Source: Planctomycetota bacterium (lineage in GTDB: Bacteria > Planctomycetota > Phycisphaerae > Phycisphaerales > SM1A02). From it: DNA of 64,000 nucleotides. Made by a program: the position numbers and the translations under genes. Positions 8,081 through 18,681 of the stretch are shown in pieces. A model generated the notes under the pieces. It made no database searches, was not told where the DNA came from, and was given only the letters and a program-made list of their open reading frames with translations. Position 1 is the stretch's first letter, and each line of letters opens with the position of its first letter. The stretch covers positions 17,890 to 81,889 of the forward strand of contig JADFIR010000013.1 of NCBI GenBank assembly GCA_022566535.1, written 5' to 3'.

Positions 8081-9601
8081 GTGCTCGCCACCTCACTGTT
8101 CGCCTCGCTCGTGCTTGGGTTGCAGCCGAACCCGGCGGGGAGGATCGTCATCGATGGGCGGTTCGACGACTGGGCGAGCGTGCCGATCGCGCTCGCTGAC
8201 CCGGCCGGCGCGCCGAAAGCGGCGGTAGATTTCGGTGAGGTACGGATCAGTCACGATGATCGCTTTGTGCATCTGCTCATGGACTTCGGCAGGACGGTCA
8301 ACGTCCAGAAACTCGACGGAACAGTGCTCCTGCTGCTCGACTGCGACGGCAACCGTGAAACGGGCAAATCGATGCGCGGTCTGGGCGGCGTGGACGTAAT
8401 CATCGAGCTGACCCCAGCCAATGCGGAGTTCCCCGGCCAAGCAGGCGAGGGCGTCGGCTTGCGCTCAACCACATATCAACCAGATCCCCAAGACACAGCG
8501 GCCCGGCGCCTCAGCCCCTACGACATCGGATTCACGTTCGCGCCTACTTATGCCAGCGACCGGTTCGAGTTTCGCATACGGCGAGGGGTGGAGCTGCCCC
8601 AGACGGCCGCGACGTTCACCAGGGATCGGTTCACCGGCAAGTTGCTCTTCCGCGACCGTGCCGGCCACGCGCGAGACGAAACCGGCGCATTCAGCTATGA
8701 ACTTACACCCGTCAACCGCTCTGCGAAGCCGAAAGCACGAGATCCACTGAGTCGCCCAGGCGAGGCTGGCTTGCGAATCGTCAGTTGGAATGTCAATCAA
8801 GGCGCTTTACTTGCCAACTCCGAGCCGTTCGGACGAGTCTTGGCTGCCGTCGATCCCGATGTCATCCTTCTCCAGGAGCTGACCGACCGCAACACAGCAG
8901 GCCAGGTCGAGGGAGTTCTGAACCGTTGGCTGCCCCGTGACGGGCCTCAACAGTGGGACGTCGTATTCGGAGCCGGTGGCGGGAATCTGCGATGCGTCAT
9001 CGCCAGCCGCCTTGAACTCACGCCCGCCAAACCAGTCGAGCTGGTGCCGCACCCGATGTGGCGAGAGGACCATTATCTGCGAGCCGTCGGCACAATCATC
9101 GAGCACGCAGGCAAGCGACTGCTTGTGATCTCCGTGCACTTGCGGGCCAGGGGAAGGGCTGGCAGCCGCGAGGACCTTATCCGCGGCCTTGAACTGGAGA
9201 CGTTGCGACAGGCAATTCGAACAGCGATGTTGGGGGAGAACATCAATGGCATCATCGTGGCCGGCGACTTCAACCTGGTGGGATCGCGCCGACCGCTTGA
9301 CCTGATGACCAAGTGGCTGGACCTTGAAAATTGGTCCCTGGAGGCGGCCCAAGCGTATCAGCTCGACGGGCTGTCGAACGCCACCTGGTCTGATCCCGAT
9401 GAGCCGTTCGTGCCCGGACGGCTGGACTATCTGCTGTATTCCGACGCAACGTTGACGGTGCTCAGATCGTTCGTGCTCGACTCGCGCGATCTGAACCCGC
9501 GCTGGCTGGACCGACATGGCCTCAAGCTCCATGACACGGCGTCCGCTTCGGATCACCTGCCGCTGATCGCGGACGTGAAATGGGTTGACGCTGGCCTGTG
9601 A
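8081..9601 (+). CDS. exported endonuclease/exonuclease/phosphatase-family protein
   Basis: 506 residues from the GTG at 8081, which has AGGAG 8 bases upstream; GTG 8072 is an alternative. A short hydrophobic start (LATSLFASLVLGL) suggests export. Residues about 20-190 resemble a CBM9-like sugar-binding sandwich (IVIDGRFDDWASVP, then FGEVRISHDDRFVHLLMDFG and LLLDCDGNRETG). The C-terminal half is an EEP-fold domain: IVSWNVNQGALL, DPDVILLQEL with the metal Glu, VAGDFNLVGSRR with the catalytic Asp/Asn, DYLLYSD, and SDHLPLIADV with the catalytic Asp/His. Members cleave phosphodiesters in nucleic acids, lipids or small molecules; the substrate cannot be read from the sequence. The gene starts 66 bases from the divergent membrane protein. 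Confidence 0.85.
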   Translation: MLATSLFASLVLGLQPNPAGRIVIDGRFDDWASVPIALADPAGAPKAAVDFGEVRISHDDRFVHLLMDFGRTVNVQKLDGTVLLLLDCDGNRETGKSMRGLGGVDVIIELTPANAEFPGQAGEGVGLRSTTYQPDPQDTAARRLSPYDIGFTFAPTYASDRFEFRIRRGVELPQTAATFTRDRFTGKLLFRDRAGHARDETGAFSYELTPVNRSAKPKARDPLSRPGEAGLRIVSWNVNQGALLANSEPFGRVLAAVDPDVILLQELTDRNTAGQVEGVLNRWLPRDGPQQWDVVFGAGGGNLRCVIASRLELTPAKPVELVPHPMWREDHYLRAVGTIIEHAGKRLLVISVHLRARGRAGSREDLIRGLELETLRQAIRTAMLGENINGIIVAGDFNLVGSRRPLDLMTKWLDLENWSLEAAQAYQLDGLSNATWSDPDEPFVPGRLDYLLYSDATLTVLRSFVLDSRDLNPRWLDRHGLKLHDTASASDHLPLIADVKWVDAGL

Positions 9602-9685
9602 GGGTGCGCCGACGGACGCCGGGCTGTAGACTACCCGCTTGCATCGTTGATCGCATGAGATACCGACGGCCTCAGGAAGCTGACA

Positions 9686-10279
9686 ATGAACATGCATCAG
9701 ACAAGGACCCGACATCGGATCATTGAAACCCTCGCCGGGCCGTTCGCGCTGATTGAGAGTGCCTCCGGCGAACTGGCCACAATCTGGACCAGCATCGGCG
9801 ACGCAGCATGGGTCTTGCCGCGGGGTTCACGACACCATCCACGTCTCTTGCCGACTCTTGCCAGGCGGCTGCAGCGGTACTTCGCCGGCGAAGCCGTTGA
9901 TTTCGACGATGTTCCCACCCCGCAAGGCAGCCCGTTCTTTGAGCGGTGTTGGCAAGCGTGCCGATCGATTCCCCGCGGGGAAACTCGCAGCTACGCCCAG
10001 CTCGCGGCCCTTGCCGGGTCGGGGCCAAAGGCCGCGCGTGCCGCCGGTCAAGCAATGCGCCGCAATCCGTTGGCGGTAATCGTTCCCTGTCATCGGGTGG
10101 TCGGCGCCGCAGGCCAGCTGCATGGCTACAGTGGAAACCGAGATCCTGCAAGCCCACAGCTTGCGGTCAAGCGTGCTCTATTGCACCTGGAAGGCGCGCT
10201 GGGAAGCGAGAACGGACAACGTACCACGAGCCGGGCCGCCCGTCGGGCCGTGGGCGCCTCATCCCGCGCAGCCGGCTGA
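9686..10279 (+). CDS. ogt: methylated-DNA--protein-cysteine methyltransferase
   Basis: 197 residues. The enzyme transfers the alkyl group from O6-alkylguanine in DNA to its own cysteine, a single-use repair reaction. The acceptor is Cys135 in the VIVPCHRVVG motif (132-141). The helix-turn-helix segment IPRGETRSYAQLAALAG (95-111) with the arginine finger in AMRRNPLA (124-131), and LHGYSGN after the active site, complete the family signature. The last 25 residues (after LHLEGALG) are a low-complexity Arg/Ala tail not typical of the family. It ends 38 bases before the UDP-glucose dehydrogenase gene on the same strand. Confidence 0.94.
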   Translation: MNMHQTRTRHRIIETLAGPFALIESASGELATIWTSIGDAAWVLPRGSRHHPRLLPTLARRLQRYFAGEAVDFDDVPTPQGSPFFERCWQACRSIPRGETRSYAQLAALAGSGPKAARAAGQAMRRNPLAVIVPCHRVVGAAGQLHGYSGNRDPASPQLAVKRALLHLEGALGSENGQRTTSRAARRAVGASSRAAG

Positions 10280-10317
10280 CGCTGTGTGAACAGCCCCAAG
10301 AGAAGGACCACCCGACA

Positions 10318-11703
10318 ATGAAGCTCACCATGGTCGGCACCGGCTACGTCGGACTCGTTACCGGCGCCTGCTTTGCCAATACCGGCAACGACGTCATCTG
10401 TCTTGATGTGGACGAGAAGAAGATCGCCCTGCTGAAGCGGGGTACGTGTCCGATACACGAGCCGGGGCTGAGCGAGTTGATCGCCCGCAACGCCGACAGC
10501 GGCCGGCTCGAGTTCACTACCAACAGTCGTCAAGCATACGCGGACGCTGAAGTGATCTTCATCTGCGTCGGCACCCCGTCGGGACAGGAAGGCTCCGCCG
10601 ACGTGGGGGCCGTAATGCGAGCTGCCGAAGATATCGCCCAAGGCCTTGAGCAATCCGGCTCCATTTCCAAGGCAAGGCTGGTGGTGGTGAAGTCCACGGT
10701 CCCCGTTGGAACAACCCACCGCGTGCGTGATCTGATTCGCTCGCGCACCGAGGTGGCGTTCTCCATCGCCCACAACCCGGAATTCCTCAAGGGAGGGGCA
10801 GCCGTCAGCGACTTTCTACGGCCGGATCGGGTCGTGTGCGGTGTGGAGGATGATGCCGCGGCGGAGATCTTGCGCGACTTGTACGAACCCTTCGTCCGCC
10901 AGGGCAATCCGATCATCATGATGGACCTGCGCTCATCTGAGATGGTCAAGTACGCGTCGAACGCGATGCTCGCGTGCAAGATCAGCTTCATCAACGAGAT
11001 CGCCAACCTCTGTGAACGCTGCGGGGCGGACATTCGTGCCGTCCGTGAGGGCATGTGTGCCGATCACCGCATCGGCAACCAGTTCCTGCATCCCGGGCTG
11101 GGGTTCGGCGGATCGTGCTTCCCCAAGGACGTCCTTGCCATGGCCGGGATGGGAAAGGCCGTGGGCTTTGAGTGCAAACTCATCGGGGCGGTGCACGCGG
11201 TGAATGAGGATCAACGGCTCTACTTCTTCAATAAGATCGTCGAGCACTTCGCAGACGATCTCTCCGGCCGCACCCTTGCCTTCTGGGGCGTCAGTTTCAA
11301 ACCAGAGACCGACGACATCCGAGAAGCGCCCTCGCTGACGCTTATGCAGCGGGCACTGGATGCCGGCGCGTTGATCCGCGCGTTCGACCCCGTCGCGGCC
11401 GACCATCTCAAGAGCGCGATGCCCGCCGTCACCACCGCCAACGATATGTATGAAGTCCTGGCCGGAGCCGACGCCCTGGTGATCTGCACCGAATGGAGCG
11501 AGTTCCGCCATCCGGACTTCGACCGTGTCGCCGCGGCGCTGCGGGCCAAGGTCATCTTCGACGGACGCAACATCTACCGGCCAAGTCTCATGCAGAAACT
11601 GGGGTTCATTTACTACTCCGTCGGCCGGGAGCCGGTGGGAGGCAGGGAGGGAGGAGGAGTCAGGCGTCAGGAATCAGGGGTCAGGACGAGCAGCCCGATC
11701 TGA
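10318..11703 (+). CDS. ugd: UDP-glucose 6-dehydrogenase
   Basis: 461 residues. The enzyme oxidises UDP-glucose twice with NAD+ to UDP-glucuronate, a precursor of acidic surface polysaccharide. The NAD site GTGYVG is at 7-12, ICVGTP and VVKSTVPVGT follow, and the catalytic cysteine is Cys267 in GFGGSCFPKD; FWGVSFKPETDDIREAPS marks the C-terminal domain. The ATG at 10318 has AGAAGGA about 12 bases upstream; the frame runs open a further 370 bases upstream through ogt, which is only antisense-free overlap. The last 20 residues (GGREGGGVRRQESGVR) are encoded by a simple-sequence repeat and appear to be a recent extension of the protein. Confidence 0.95.
   Translation: MKLTMVGTGYVGLVTGACFANTGNDVICLDVDEKKIALLKRGTCPIHEPGLSELIARNADSGRLEFTTNSRQAYADAEVIFICVGTPSGQEGSADVGAVMRAAEDIAQGLEQSGSISKARLVVVKSTVPVGTTHRVRDLIRSRTEVAFSIAHNPEFLKGGAAVSDFLRPDRVVCGVEDDAAAEILRDLYEPFVRQGNPIIMMDLRSSEMVKYASNAMLACKISFINEIANLCERCGADIRAVREGMCADHRIGNQFLHPGLGFGGSCFPKDVLAMAGMGKAVGFECKLIGAVHAVNEDQRLYFFNKIVEHFADDLSGRTLAFWGVSFKPETDDIREAPSLTLMQRALDAGALIRAFDPVAADHLKSAMPAVTTANDMYEVLAGADALVICTEWSEFRHPDFDRVAAALRAKVIFDGRNIYRPSLMQKLGFIYYSVGREPVGGREGGGVRRQESGVRTSSPI
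11638..11692 (+). repeat. degenerate gtcagg/gggagg tract inside the ugd 3' end
   Basis: A purine-rich run (gggaggcagggagggaggaggagtcaggcg...) built of ggagtcagg / ggaatcagg units. It encodes the odd C-terminal tail of UDP-glucose dehydrogenase, so a spacer-type repeat has been taken into the reading frame. Confidence 0.6.
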
Positions 11704-11821
11704 TTCATATTTGCACATTTCTTTTGCTGCGGAGATCTCCATCTCAGCCTCGGATGAATACCCGGGGGCTCTGCACTGGCGTTGACTGGATTGAACCGGC
11801 TTCTACCATGCCGTTCGACCC

Positions 11822-11895
11822 GGGCGCTTAGCTCAGTCGGCTAGAGCACCGCCGTTACGTGGCGGGGGTCACTGGTTCGAGTCCAGTAGCGCCCA
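11822..11895 (+). tRNA. tRNA-Val (anticodon TAC)
   Basis: Full cloverleaf: acceptor GGGCGCT pairs with AGCGCCC, D arm GCTC/GAGC, anticodon stem CCGCC/GGCGG, T arm ACTGG-TTCGAGT-CCAGT, discriminator A. The 7-base anticodon loop reads GTTACGT, placing TAC at 34-36. Positions 32 (G), 37 (G) and 38 (T) are unusual for tRNA-Val, which normally has a C or T at 32 and A at 37. No CCA is encoded (ATG follows). Confidence 0.88.
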
Positions 11896-11902
11896 TGCGT
11901 TC

Positions 11903-12010
11903 GAGCGGTCACCGATCAGCCACCAGCTGTCAGCTTTCCCGAGGCGGTACCATACTGGTTCACCGTCTCATGCCGCAGGCTGAAAGCTAAACGCTGACCG
12001 CTGATCGCTT
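11903..12010. repeat. inverted degenerate repeat (gctgatcggtgaccgc type)
   Basis: The left part (gcggtcaccgatcagccacc, agctgtcagctttc) is roughly the reverse complement of the right part (ctgaaagctaaacgctgacc, gctgatcgc), with about 40 bases between. The pairing is imperfect but extended. It lies between tRNA-Val and elbB and ends just before the elbB ribosome site. Confidence 0.55.
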
Positions 12011-12029
12011 CTTTTGAGGAGACCTCGAT

Positions 12030-12713
12030 ATGACCAATGTTCTTGTCATTCTGTCCGGGTGCGGAGTGTTTGACGGCAGTGAGATCCACGAATCCGTGAT
12101 CACCCTGCTGCACCTTGACCGGGCCGACGCGAAGGTGACGATCGCGGCCCCGAACGTCGATCAGATGCACGTGGTCAATCATCTGACCGGCGAGCCAACC
12201 CATGAGACGCGCAATGTGCTCATCGAATCGGCGCGGATTGCCCGCGGCGAGGTCGAAGACCTGGCCGGCATCCGCGGCGACGCGTTCGATGCGATCATCT
12301 TCCCCGGCGGCTACGGGGCGGCGAAGAACCTGTGCAACTTCGCCACCGAAGCGGACCGCTGCGAAGTTCATCCCGAAGTCGATCGCATCTTACGCGAAGC
12401 TCACCAGGCCGGCAAGCCCATCGGGCTGATCTGCATCTCGCCCACGATCGGGGCGAAAGTTATTACCGGCTCCACCCTCACCATCGGTACGGACGAGACG
12501 ACCGCGACCGCGATCGAGAAAATGGGCTCACATCATCAACCTCGCCAGACCGAAGAGATTTGCGTAGACCAGTGCAACCGCATCGTCTCCACCCCCGCAT
12601 ACATGTCCGCTGAGCGGATCAGCGAGGTGTACGGAGGCATCGGGAAGCTGGTGGAGAGGGTGTTGCAGATGGCCCAGCAGCCGGCGCCGCAGCCGATGCA
12701 TGCCAACGATTGA
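12030..12713 (+). CDS. elbB: ElbB-type DJ-1/PfpI family glyoxalase-like protein
   Basis: 227 residues, matching ElbB (once called isoprenoid biosynthesis protein with amidotransferase-like domain; glyoxalase III-like activity is reported for the E. coli protein). Family marks are VLSGCGVFDGSEIHESV-like start (residues 7-23), APNVDQMHVVNHLTGE, ESARIARGEV, the FPGGYGAAKNLCNFA segment, and GLICISPT with the nucleophile-elbow cysteine. RIVSTPAYM closes the domain. The ATG at 12030 has a clear GAGGAG about 9 bases upstream. The C-terminal tail after about residue 212 is Gln/Pro-rich and not conserved. Confidence 0.92.
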   Translation: MTNVLVILSGCGVFDGSEIHESVITLLHLDRADAKVTIAAPNVDQMHVVNHLTGEPTHETRNVLIESARIARGEVEDLAGIRGDAFDAIIFPGGYGAAKNLCNFATEADRCEVHPEVDRILREAHQAGKPIGLICISPTIGAKVITGSTLTIGTDETTATAIEKMGSHHQPRQTEEICVDQCNRIVSTPAYMSAERISEVYGGIGKLVERVLQMAQQPAPQPMHAND

Positions 12714-12787
12714 GCCGGATGGCGCAGCCGGCTATTGTTAGGCTTTGACCGCGGAGGCCAGGCGCCCGCCCCGCGGGGTCAGGTTGC

Positions 12788-14716
12788 GTGCCGGCGATGC
12801 CACCTTCACGACAGCGGACCTCTCACAAGCCGGCCCTCGGCGCGCTCGGTTGGAGCGCAATGTTGGCGGTGTTGGGCTGCTCACAGATTGAACGGACCCA
12901 GCCGGGGCCGCAGCCGACTCGAATAGACCGCTCGCTGAGACTTAACGTACCGCAGATCATGCGCGGCACGGTGGCCTCGGAGACGGTGCTGTTGGGCTAC
13001 GAACCGGTGGCGGTGCATGGTTACGGCCTAGTCGTAGGGCTCAGCGGCACCGGCGCCAGCGACGTGCCGCCTGATGTTCGTGCCCACATGATTTCCACGG
13101 CCGCCCGCTACGGTGTCGGCAGCGCGCGCAGCGGCTGGGGCAGTCTTTCGCCTGAGGCACTGCTGGATTCTCCCGATACTGCGGTGGTTATCGTGCAAGG
13201 GGTGATTCCGCCCGCGTCACCGCAGGGAATCCAGTTTGACGTCCGTGTACACGCGCATCCGACCACCAGCACCACCAGCCTGGAGGGCGGCCGGCTATAC
13301 ACCGCTGAGCTGCTGCCGATGACTCTGGCCGGCCGGGGCGCACGGCTGCTGCCGCCGACCGGAAGCCGCCAGCCCGCCGCCCTGGCGAATGCCGGTGGCC
13401 CAATCTTCATCAACCCTTTTGCCGAACCGGGTGCCAGCGAGCACGATACCGTCAATCGAAGGTCGGGCCTGATCCTCGACGGTGGCGTGGTCACTCGGGA
13501 TATGCCGCTGAAGCTGCGTTTGGCCACCCCCAGCCATACCCACGCCTCGATCATCCAGAATGCGATCAACACTCGGTTCGCTCAAGAGCCCGGGCAGCGC
13601 GACCCCACAGCTCGCGGGGAGTCCGATGAATCGATCGAGATCACCGTGCCCCCCTCCTACCGGGACCGCACCGAAGAGTTCATCCAGCTGCTGCGCCACA
13701 CCACAATCCGTCAGGTCGCCCCCGAGGCCGTGGCCACGACGATCCGCCGGCATGTCATCGAGAATCCCTCAACTGCGAGAGCCGCGTCCTGGCGCTGGCA
13801 GGCCCTGGGCAAACGCGCTATGCCGATTATCAGGGATCTATATGACTATCCTGACGAGATGCCGCGGCTGGCCGCGCTGCGCGCCGGCGCCAGTATGGAC
13901 GATCCGCTGGTCATTCCCCATCTGATCGACATTGCTCAAGGCCCAGCAGTCGATGGACGTGTCCAGGCGATCCATCTGCTGGCTGAAATGGGCATCGATC
14001 CGCTGATCGACCGGGCCCTTCGCGGGCTCCTGAACCATGATGATGTGGAGACCAGGCTCGCCGCCTACGAAGCCCTGGTTGAGCGACGCGATCCGTCCGT
14101 CTATCGGCTCGGCGTGGATGACAAGTTCGTCATCGACATCGTTGAGTCACAGCAGCCGATGGTCTACATCACCCAACTCGGTCTACCCCGAATCGTTCTG
14201 TTTGGGGCGGACCTCTCCGTGGACCGGCCCGCGACGGTCAGCATCTGGTCGAACCGCTTCATGATCAAGGGCGATCTCGAGCATGAGACGATCGAGGTCT
14301 ACTACCGACTGCCGGACACCAACGAGGGGATCATCCACCGCACGAACCCCAAGCTTGCCGAGTTCATTGAGTTTCTCGGCCACAGCACAACGGTTCAACG
14401 GCCGCTGCCCGGCTTGGGGCTCAGCTACAGCCAGGTGGTGGGTGTGCTTCACCAAATCTGGAGACAAGGCTATCTGAAGGCCGATTTCAAGGCCGAGCAG
14501 GATCGCATTCTTGCGAAGATTGTCCGCCAGGAGCGCCGAGAACCCGTAACGGAGCGACCGGAGTTCAGGACCGACGAACCTGAATCGCCCGAACCGCCGC
14601 AGGCACGGTTCGAGCTGGAGATCCCATCGGCGCCTGATCCAGACCCCGTGGCCCCGGCGACCCGCCCCGGCGGCCTGACTCCCCCGGCCCCAGGCCAGCC
14701 GACGGCTCCTCGATAA
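12788..14716 (+). CDS. FlgI-like (P-ring domain) lipoprotein with HEAT-like repeats
   Basis: 642 residues from GTG 12788; ATG 12797 gives a protein three residues shorter and is as likely. A signal sequence ends in the lipobox AVLGC (Cys at about 31). The next 200 residues resemble flagellar P-ring protein Flg[22 protein letters not shown], then [23 protein letters not shown] and [15 protein letters not shown] correspond to FlgI's [12 protein letters not shown], AAVxVTAxLPP and SLxGGTLLxTPL. After a middle region with [13 protein letters not shown] come two or three HEAT-like helical repeats (about 335-425, [43 protein letters not shown]). The tail is Pro-rich. No flagellar genes are nearby, so a ring-forming envelope role other than flagella is possible. 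smc follows 50 bases later. Confidence 0.75.
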   Translation: MPAMPPSRQRTSHKPALGALGWSAMLAVLGCSQIERTQPGPQPTRIDRSLRLNVPQIMRGTVASETVLLGYEPVAVHGYGLVVGLSGTGASDVPPDVRAHMISTAARYGVGSARSGWGSLSPEALLDSPDTAVVIVQGVIPPASPQGIQFDVRVHAHPTTSTTSLEGGRLYTAELLPMTLAGRGARLLPPTGSRQPAALANAGGPIFINPFAEPGASEHDTVNRRSGLILDGGVVTRDMPLKLRLATPSHTHASIIQNAINTRFAQEPGQRDPTARGESDESIEITVPPSYRDRTEEFIQLLRHTTIRQVAPEAVATTIRRHVIENPSTARAASWRWQALGKRAMPIIRDLYDYPDEMPRLAALRAGASMDDPLVIPHLIDIAQGPAVDGRVQAIHLLAEMGIDPLIDRALRGLLNHDDVETRLAAYEALVERRDPSVYRLGVDDKFVIDIVESQQPMVYITQLGLPRIVLFGADLSVDRPATVSIWSNRFMIKGDLEHETIEVYYRLPDTNEGIIHRTNPKLAEFIEFLGHSTTVQRPLPGLGLSYSQVVGVLHQIWRQGYLKADFKAEQDRILAKIVRQERREPVTERPEFRTDEPESPEPPQARFELEIPSAPDPDPVAPATRPGGLTPPAPGQPTAPR

Positions 14717-14766
14717 CTCGACTTGCCTCGATCGGCATCGTCCGCCAACACGATCGGAATCAGCAG

Positions 14767-17700
14767 GTGATCCGCCAAATCGAACCGTCCGCACCAGGCC
14801 AGCCGGTATCAGCAGCCCACGAGCCCAATCACCACCGCACGCGTCTGTCGAAGATCGCGCTTGCGGGATTCAAATCGTTCGCTGATCCGATGGAGTTGCG
14901 GTTCGACGCGCCCATTTCCGGCATCGTCGGGCCCAACGGCTGCGGCAAATCCAACGTGGTGGATGCGATCAAGTGGGTGCTCGGCGAGCGTTCCGCCAAG
15001 AGCTTACGGGGCGGCGCGATGATGGACGTGATCTTCGCGGGATCGGCAGGCCGCAAGCCGCTCGGCGCGGCGACTGTCACCCTCACGTTCGACAATCCCA
15101 TCGTCAACCTCGACCCATCGGATTCCAGGCACCGCAGGTTGCTCGGGGTTGATACCGAGCAGGTTGACGTGACCCGCCGGCTCTACCGGGACGGCAACAG
15201 CGAGTACCTCATCAACGCTCGAAAGTGCCGGCTCCGCGACATCAAAGAGCTGTTCATGGATACGGGCGTCGGCGTCGGCGCCTACTCGATCATCGAGCAG
15301 GGGAAAGTCGATGCCATGCTCACCGCCAACCCGCTTGAGCGGCGGGTCATCCTCGAAGAGGCCGCAGGGATCTCAAAATTCAAAGCCCGCAAGATTGAGG
15401 CTGCCCGCAAACTCGAGCGTACCGAGATCAATCTGGTCCGGGCGCGCGAGCAGTTGCATCAGACGGACCGCAGGCTGCGCATCGTTCAGCGCCAGGCCGC
15501 TAAGGCTCGGCGCTTTCAGAAACTCGAGACCCGCTTCCGCCAACTGCGGACGGATCTAGCGCTTGATCTTTACCACGAGCTGCGAGAGCGGCAGCAGAAG
15601 CTGTCCGGAGAGATCGCCGACCTTGAGGCACACCGCCGCCTGCTCGCCGCCCAGCTTCAACAGCTTGAGGACAACAAGCAGTCCGCGGAAATCGCCCGGC
15701 ATAAGCTGGACTGCCAGCAGCGCCAACTCGAGCAGCAGCGATTGGAGCTTCTCGCCGCGAAGAAGCATGCCGAGCAGAGACGTGCGTTCACCCAGCGTAA
15801 TCTGGTCGAGACTCGCCAGCACAGCGAGCAAGATCGTGCTCACATGGGTGAGCTATCGGCCCGGATCGAGTCACTTACGCAGCAGGTTGACGAAGCCCAA
15901 GCTGGCGTCACCCGCGCCACGCATCGCCTTGCCGAGACCGAGCGGATGGTCCTTGAGCTCAGTGACGAGTCGACGCGGCTTGGGCAAGAGGTGGTCGAAG
16001 CTCAGCAGCGGTACGAGCAAAGCCGCGAGACCGCCGCCGGCATCGAGCAAAAGCGGTCGCGGCTCGTGGCCCAGGGTGAGTCTATCGACGGCCGGCACAA
16101 GACCCTCGCCGAGCAGCAACAGCGCCTGACCGGGCGGTCGACGCAACTGGCCGGCGAGTTGGATCGATTGGAACGCGACCACGCTCAGGCCGACCAGAAC
16201 CGCAGCTGCGCGGCGGCCGAGACCCAGCGTCTGACGGCCCAACTGGCCGAGCACGATCGGGCCGCAGCCGACCTGAGCGATCGTCAGGTAGGGTTGACCC
16301 ACACATTGGCCGAAGTCCGCCACGAACTGGCCTCGACGGACTCCAGACGACACCTGCTCCAGGAAATGCAACTCGCACGCGAGGGGCTCACCGACGCGGT
16401 CAAGACCATCCTGGAGAACGCTGAGGAATTCACGGGTGTGCGTGGGTTGCTGGCGGACGCAATCGACACCGACCGAGCCCACGCCCCGCTGGTTGAGGCG
16501 GCCCTGGGACCTGACATCGAGTTGCTGCTGGTCGAGCACCAGCGCGACCTGGAACGCCTTTCAGCGGCTTTGCGCGACATGCCCGGCCAGGTACGGCTAA
16601 TCGCGGCCGAGTCGATCGACCAATCGACGCCCAGCGAGCCCGATGAATCGGCACAGCCGCTGCCGGAATGGGTCACGCCGTTGATGTCGGTGATGAGGGT
16701 TCAGCCTCAGGCCGGCGACGCCGTGGACAGACTGCTCGGCAAGACGCTGATCGTCGCCGACCTCGGCGCGGCGACCCTGCTTGGGGCCGGACCGCTAAGC
16801 GGTTGGCGGTTCGTGACCAAAGCGGGCGAGGTCCTCGAACCCGATGGGCGGGTCACCGTGGGCCGGGCCTGCGCCTCCCGCGCCGGCGACGGTTGGCTGA
16901 CCCGCCGGGCTGAGTTGGCCGACCTCGCGAAGGCCTGTACCAGACTTGACGACCGTGTGGAGACACTCACCGCCGATCTCCGCAACCTGCAAACCGAATC
17001 GGCTCAGGCCCAGCAGCAGCACGCGGCCGTGTCCGAGCGCTTGCACGTGGCCCGCCACGAGGTGGTTGACGCTCAACACCGGGCACAGCAGGCCGCCAAC
17101 GATCTCCAACGAATCGACCGCGAGCAGGCCGGGCTGATGGCCGAGCAGGTCGAACTGACGCTGCGCCTGAATCGACTCGAGGCCGAGCGCGGCGATCTGA
17201 CCGACCAGATCGACGCGCTCTCTCGCTCGCTCGATGAGCAGAACCAGGTGATCGAGCGTGCCCAACTGCAACTGCGGGCCGATTCAGCCGAAGCTTGCGC
17301 CGCTGGGGAGCGGCTCACCGCCGCCCGGGTCCAACTCGGTCAATCGGGCGAGAAGCTCGATGCTCTGCGGCGCGAGCAGCGTCATATCGAGCTGGCCGTC
17401 GAGGAGACCCAACGGCAGCAGGAAATCAGCAAAGATCAGCTTCAGCAACGATGCTCGCAGATCGAACATTACGAAGCCACCATCGCCGAAGCTGTCGAGG
17501 AGATGGGCGCAGCCGATGAGGGCCTTGCGGCAATCGAGCTCGCGTTTGCCGAAACCCAGCAACAGTTGCAGGCGGCCGGCCAACGCGTCGAGCAATCGGC
17601 CGAGCAACTCAACGCCGCCCGAGCGCAGGCGATGAAGATTGACCGAGAATACCATGCCACCGAAATCACACGCCGTGAAGTCGAGGTCAAGCGCGAGTCG

Positions 17701-18624
17701 CTTGAGGAGCGCACCCTAGCCGATCTGGAGCTCGACTTAGCCCAAGCGTATCCGGCCCATCGAACCGCCCGGGAGAAAGACGAGCACTTCGACCCGATCG
17801 ACCGCGAGGCAGCCCAAGCCGAGATCGACGGTCTGCGCGAAGACCTCCGCAAGCTCGGCAACGTCAATCTCGACGCCGTCGACGAAGAGACGATGCTCAC
17901 GCAGCGAAACCTCGATCTGAAGAATCAGGTCCAGGACATCGACGCTGCGCAGCGACAGCTTGAATCACTGATCAGCAAGCTTGACGTCACCAGCCGGCAG
18001 CGATTCGAAGAAACCTTCAACGCGGTCCGTGACAACTTTGCGGGGGCCGACGGCATGTTCCGCAAGCTGTTCGGCGGAGGGGCCGCCGACCTCATGCTGC
18101 TGCCGGATGAGAGCGGCAATGTGGACTGGCTGGCCTCCGGCATCGAGATCAAGGCCAAGCCCCCGGGCAAGGAGCCACGCGTCATCAATCAGCTCTCCGG
18201 CGGGGAGAAGGCTCTGACGGCCGTCGCATTGTTGATGGCGATCTTCAAATGCAAACCCTCTCCGTTCTGTGTGCTCGATGAGGTCGATGCGGCGCTGGAC
18301 GATGCGAATGTCGAGCGGTTCTGCAATGCGCTGCGACCGTTCCTTGACCGCAGCCACTTCATCATCATCACCCACCACAAGCGCACCATGCAGGCGTGCG
18401 ATATTCTGTACGGAGTGACCATGCAGGAGCGCGGGGTGTCCAAGCAGGTCGCGGTACGAATCGAGCAGATCACCTCCGACGGAAGCCGAACCGATGTAGA
18501 TGTCGATCGTGGCCGGCGACGGGTCGTGCCTGCGGCTTCCACCGGCGCCCGCCCGAAGGATGGGCAGTTGATCGAATCGAAACCGACTGTGGCACATGCG
18601 GTTCCTGGTGCTCGCGGCAACTAG
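14767..18624 (+). CDS. smc: chromosome segregation ATPase SMC
   Basis: 1285 residues, slightly longer than usual (about 1180). It forms the dimeric ATPase arm of bacterial condensin, organising and segregating the chromosome. Walker A GPNGCGKS is at 55-62, after FKSFADP; the ABC signature LSGGEK is at 1143-1148 and Walker [13 protein letters not shown] starts at 1168. Two long Gln/Glu/Arg-rich coiled coils (about 185-540 and 730-1060) flank a hinge ([28 protein letters not shown], with [21 protein letters not shown]). The GTG start gives about 25 residues before the conserved [12 protein letters not shown]. The last 60 residues ([16 protein letters not shown]...) are a low-complexity extension. 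No scpA/scpB is in the window. Confidence 0.96.
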   Translation: MIRQIEPSAPGQPVSAAHEPNHHRTRLSKIALAGFKSFADPMELRFDAPISGIVGPNGCGKSNVVDAIKWVLGERSAKSLRGGAMMDVIFAGSAGRKPLGAATVTLTFDNPIVNLDPSDSRHRRLLGVDTEQVDVTRRLYRDGNSEYLINARKCRLRDIKELFMDTGVGVGAYSIIEQGKVDAMLTANPLERRVILEEAAGISKFKARKIEAARKLERTEINLVRAREQLHQTDRRLRIVQRQAAKARRFQKLETRFRQLRTDLALDLYHELRERQQKLSGEIADLEAHRRLLAAQLQQLEDNKQSAEIARHKLDCQQRQLEQQRLELLAAKKHAEQRRAFTQRNLVETRQHSEQDRAHMGELSARIESLTQQVDEAQAGVTRATHRLAETERMVLELSDESTRLGQEVVEAQQRYEQSRETAAGIEQKRSRLVAQGESIDGRHKTLAEQQQRLTGRSTQLAGELDRLERDHAQADQNRSCAAAETQRLTAQLAEHDRAAADLSDRQVGLTHTLAEVRHELASTDSRRHLLQEMQLAREGLTDAVKTILENAEEFTGVRGLLADAIDTDRAHAPLVEAALGPDIELLLVEHQRDLERLSAALRDMPGQVRLIAAESIDQSTPSEPDESAQPLPEWVTPLMSVMRVQPQAGDAVDRLLGKTLIVADLGAATLLGAGPLSGWRFVTKAGEVLEPDGRVTVGRACASRAGDGWLTRRAELADLAKACTRLDDRVETLTADLRNLQTESAQAQQQHAAVSERLHVARHEVVDAQHRAQQAANDLQRIDREQAGLMAEQVELTLRLNRLEAERGDLTDQIDALSRSLDEQNQVIERAQLQLRADSAEACAAGERLTAARVQLGQSGEKLDALRREQRHIELAVEETQRQQEISKDQLQQRCSQIEHYEATIAEAVEEMGAADEGLAAIELAFAETQQQLQAAGQRVEQSAEQLNAARAQAMKIDREYHATEITRREVEVKRESLEERTLADLELDLAQAYPAHRTAREKDEHFDPIDREAAQAEIDGLREDLRKLGNVNLDAVDEETMLTQRNLDLKNQVQDIDAAQRQLESLISKLDVTSRQRFEETFNAVRDNFAGADGMFRKLFGGGAADLMLLPDESGNVDWLASGIEIKAKPPGKEPRVINQLSGGEKALTAVALLMAIFKCKPSPFCVLDEVDAALDDANVERFCNALRPFLDRSHFIIITHHKRTMQACDILYGVTMQERGVSKQVAVRIEQITSDGSRTDVDVDRGRRRVVPAASTGARPKDGQLIESKPTVAHAVPGARGN

Positions 18625-18681
18625 ACGTCCGCCGGCACCCGCACAGATTCATGTGCAGCTGAAACAATCCGTCCGAAGATG

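Noticed and set aside
8807..9715. Minus-strand 302-residue frame
   Set aside because: Lies antisense to the endonuclease/exonuclease/phosphatase-type gene and has no recognisable domain.
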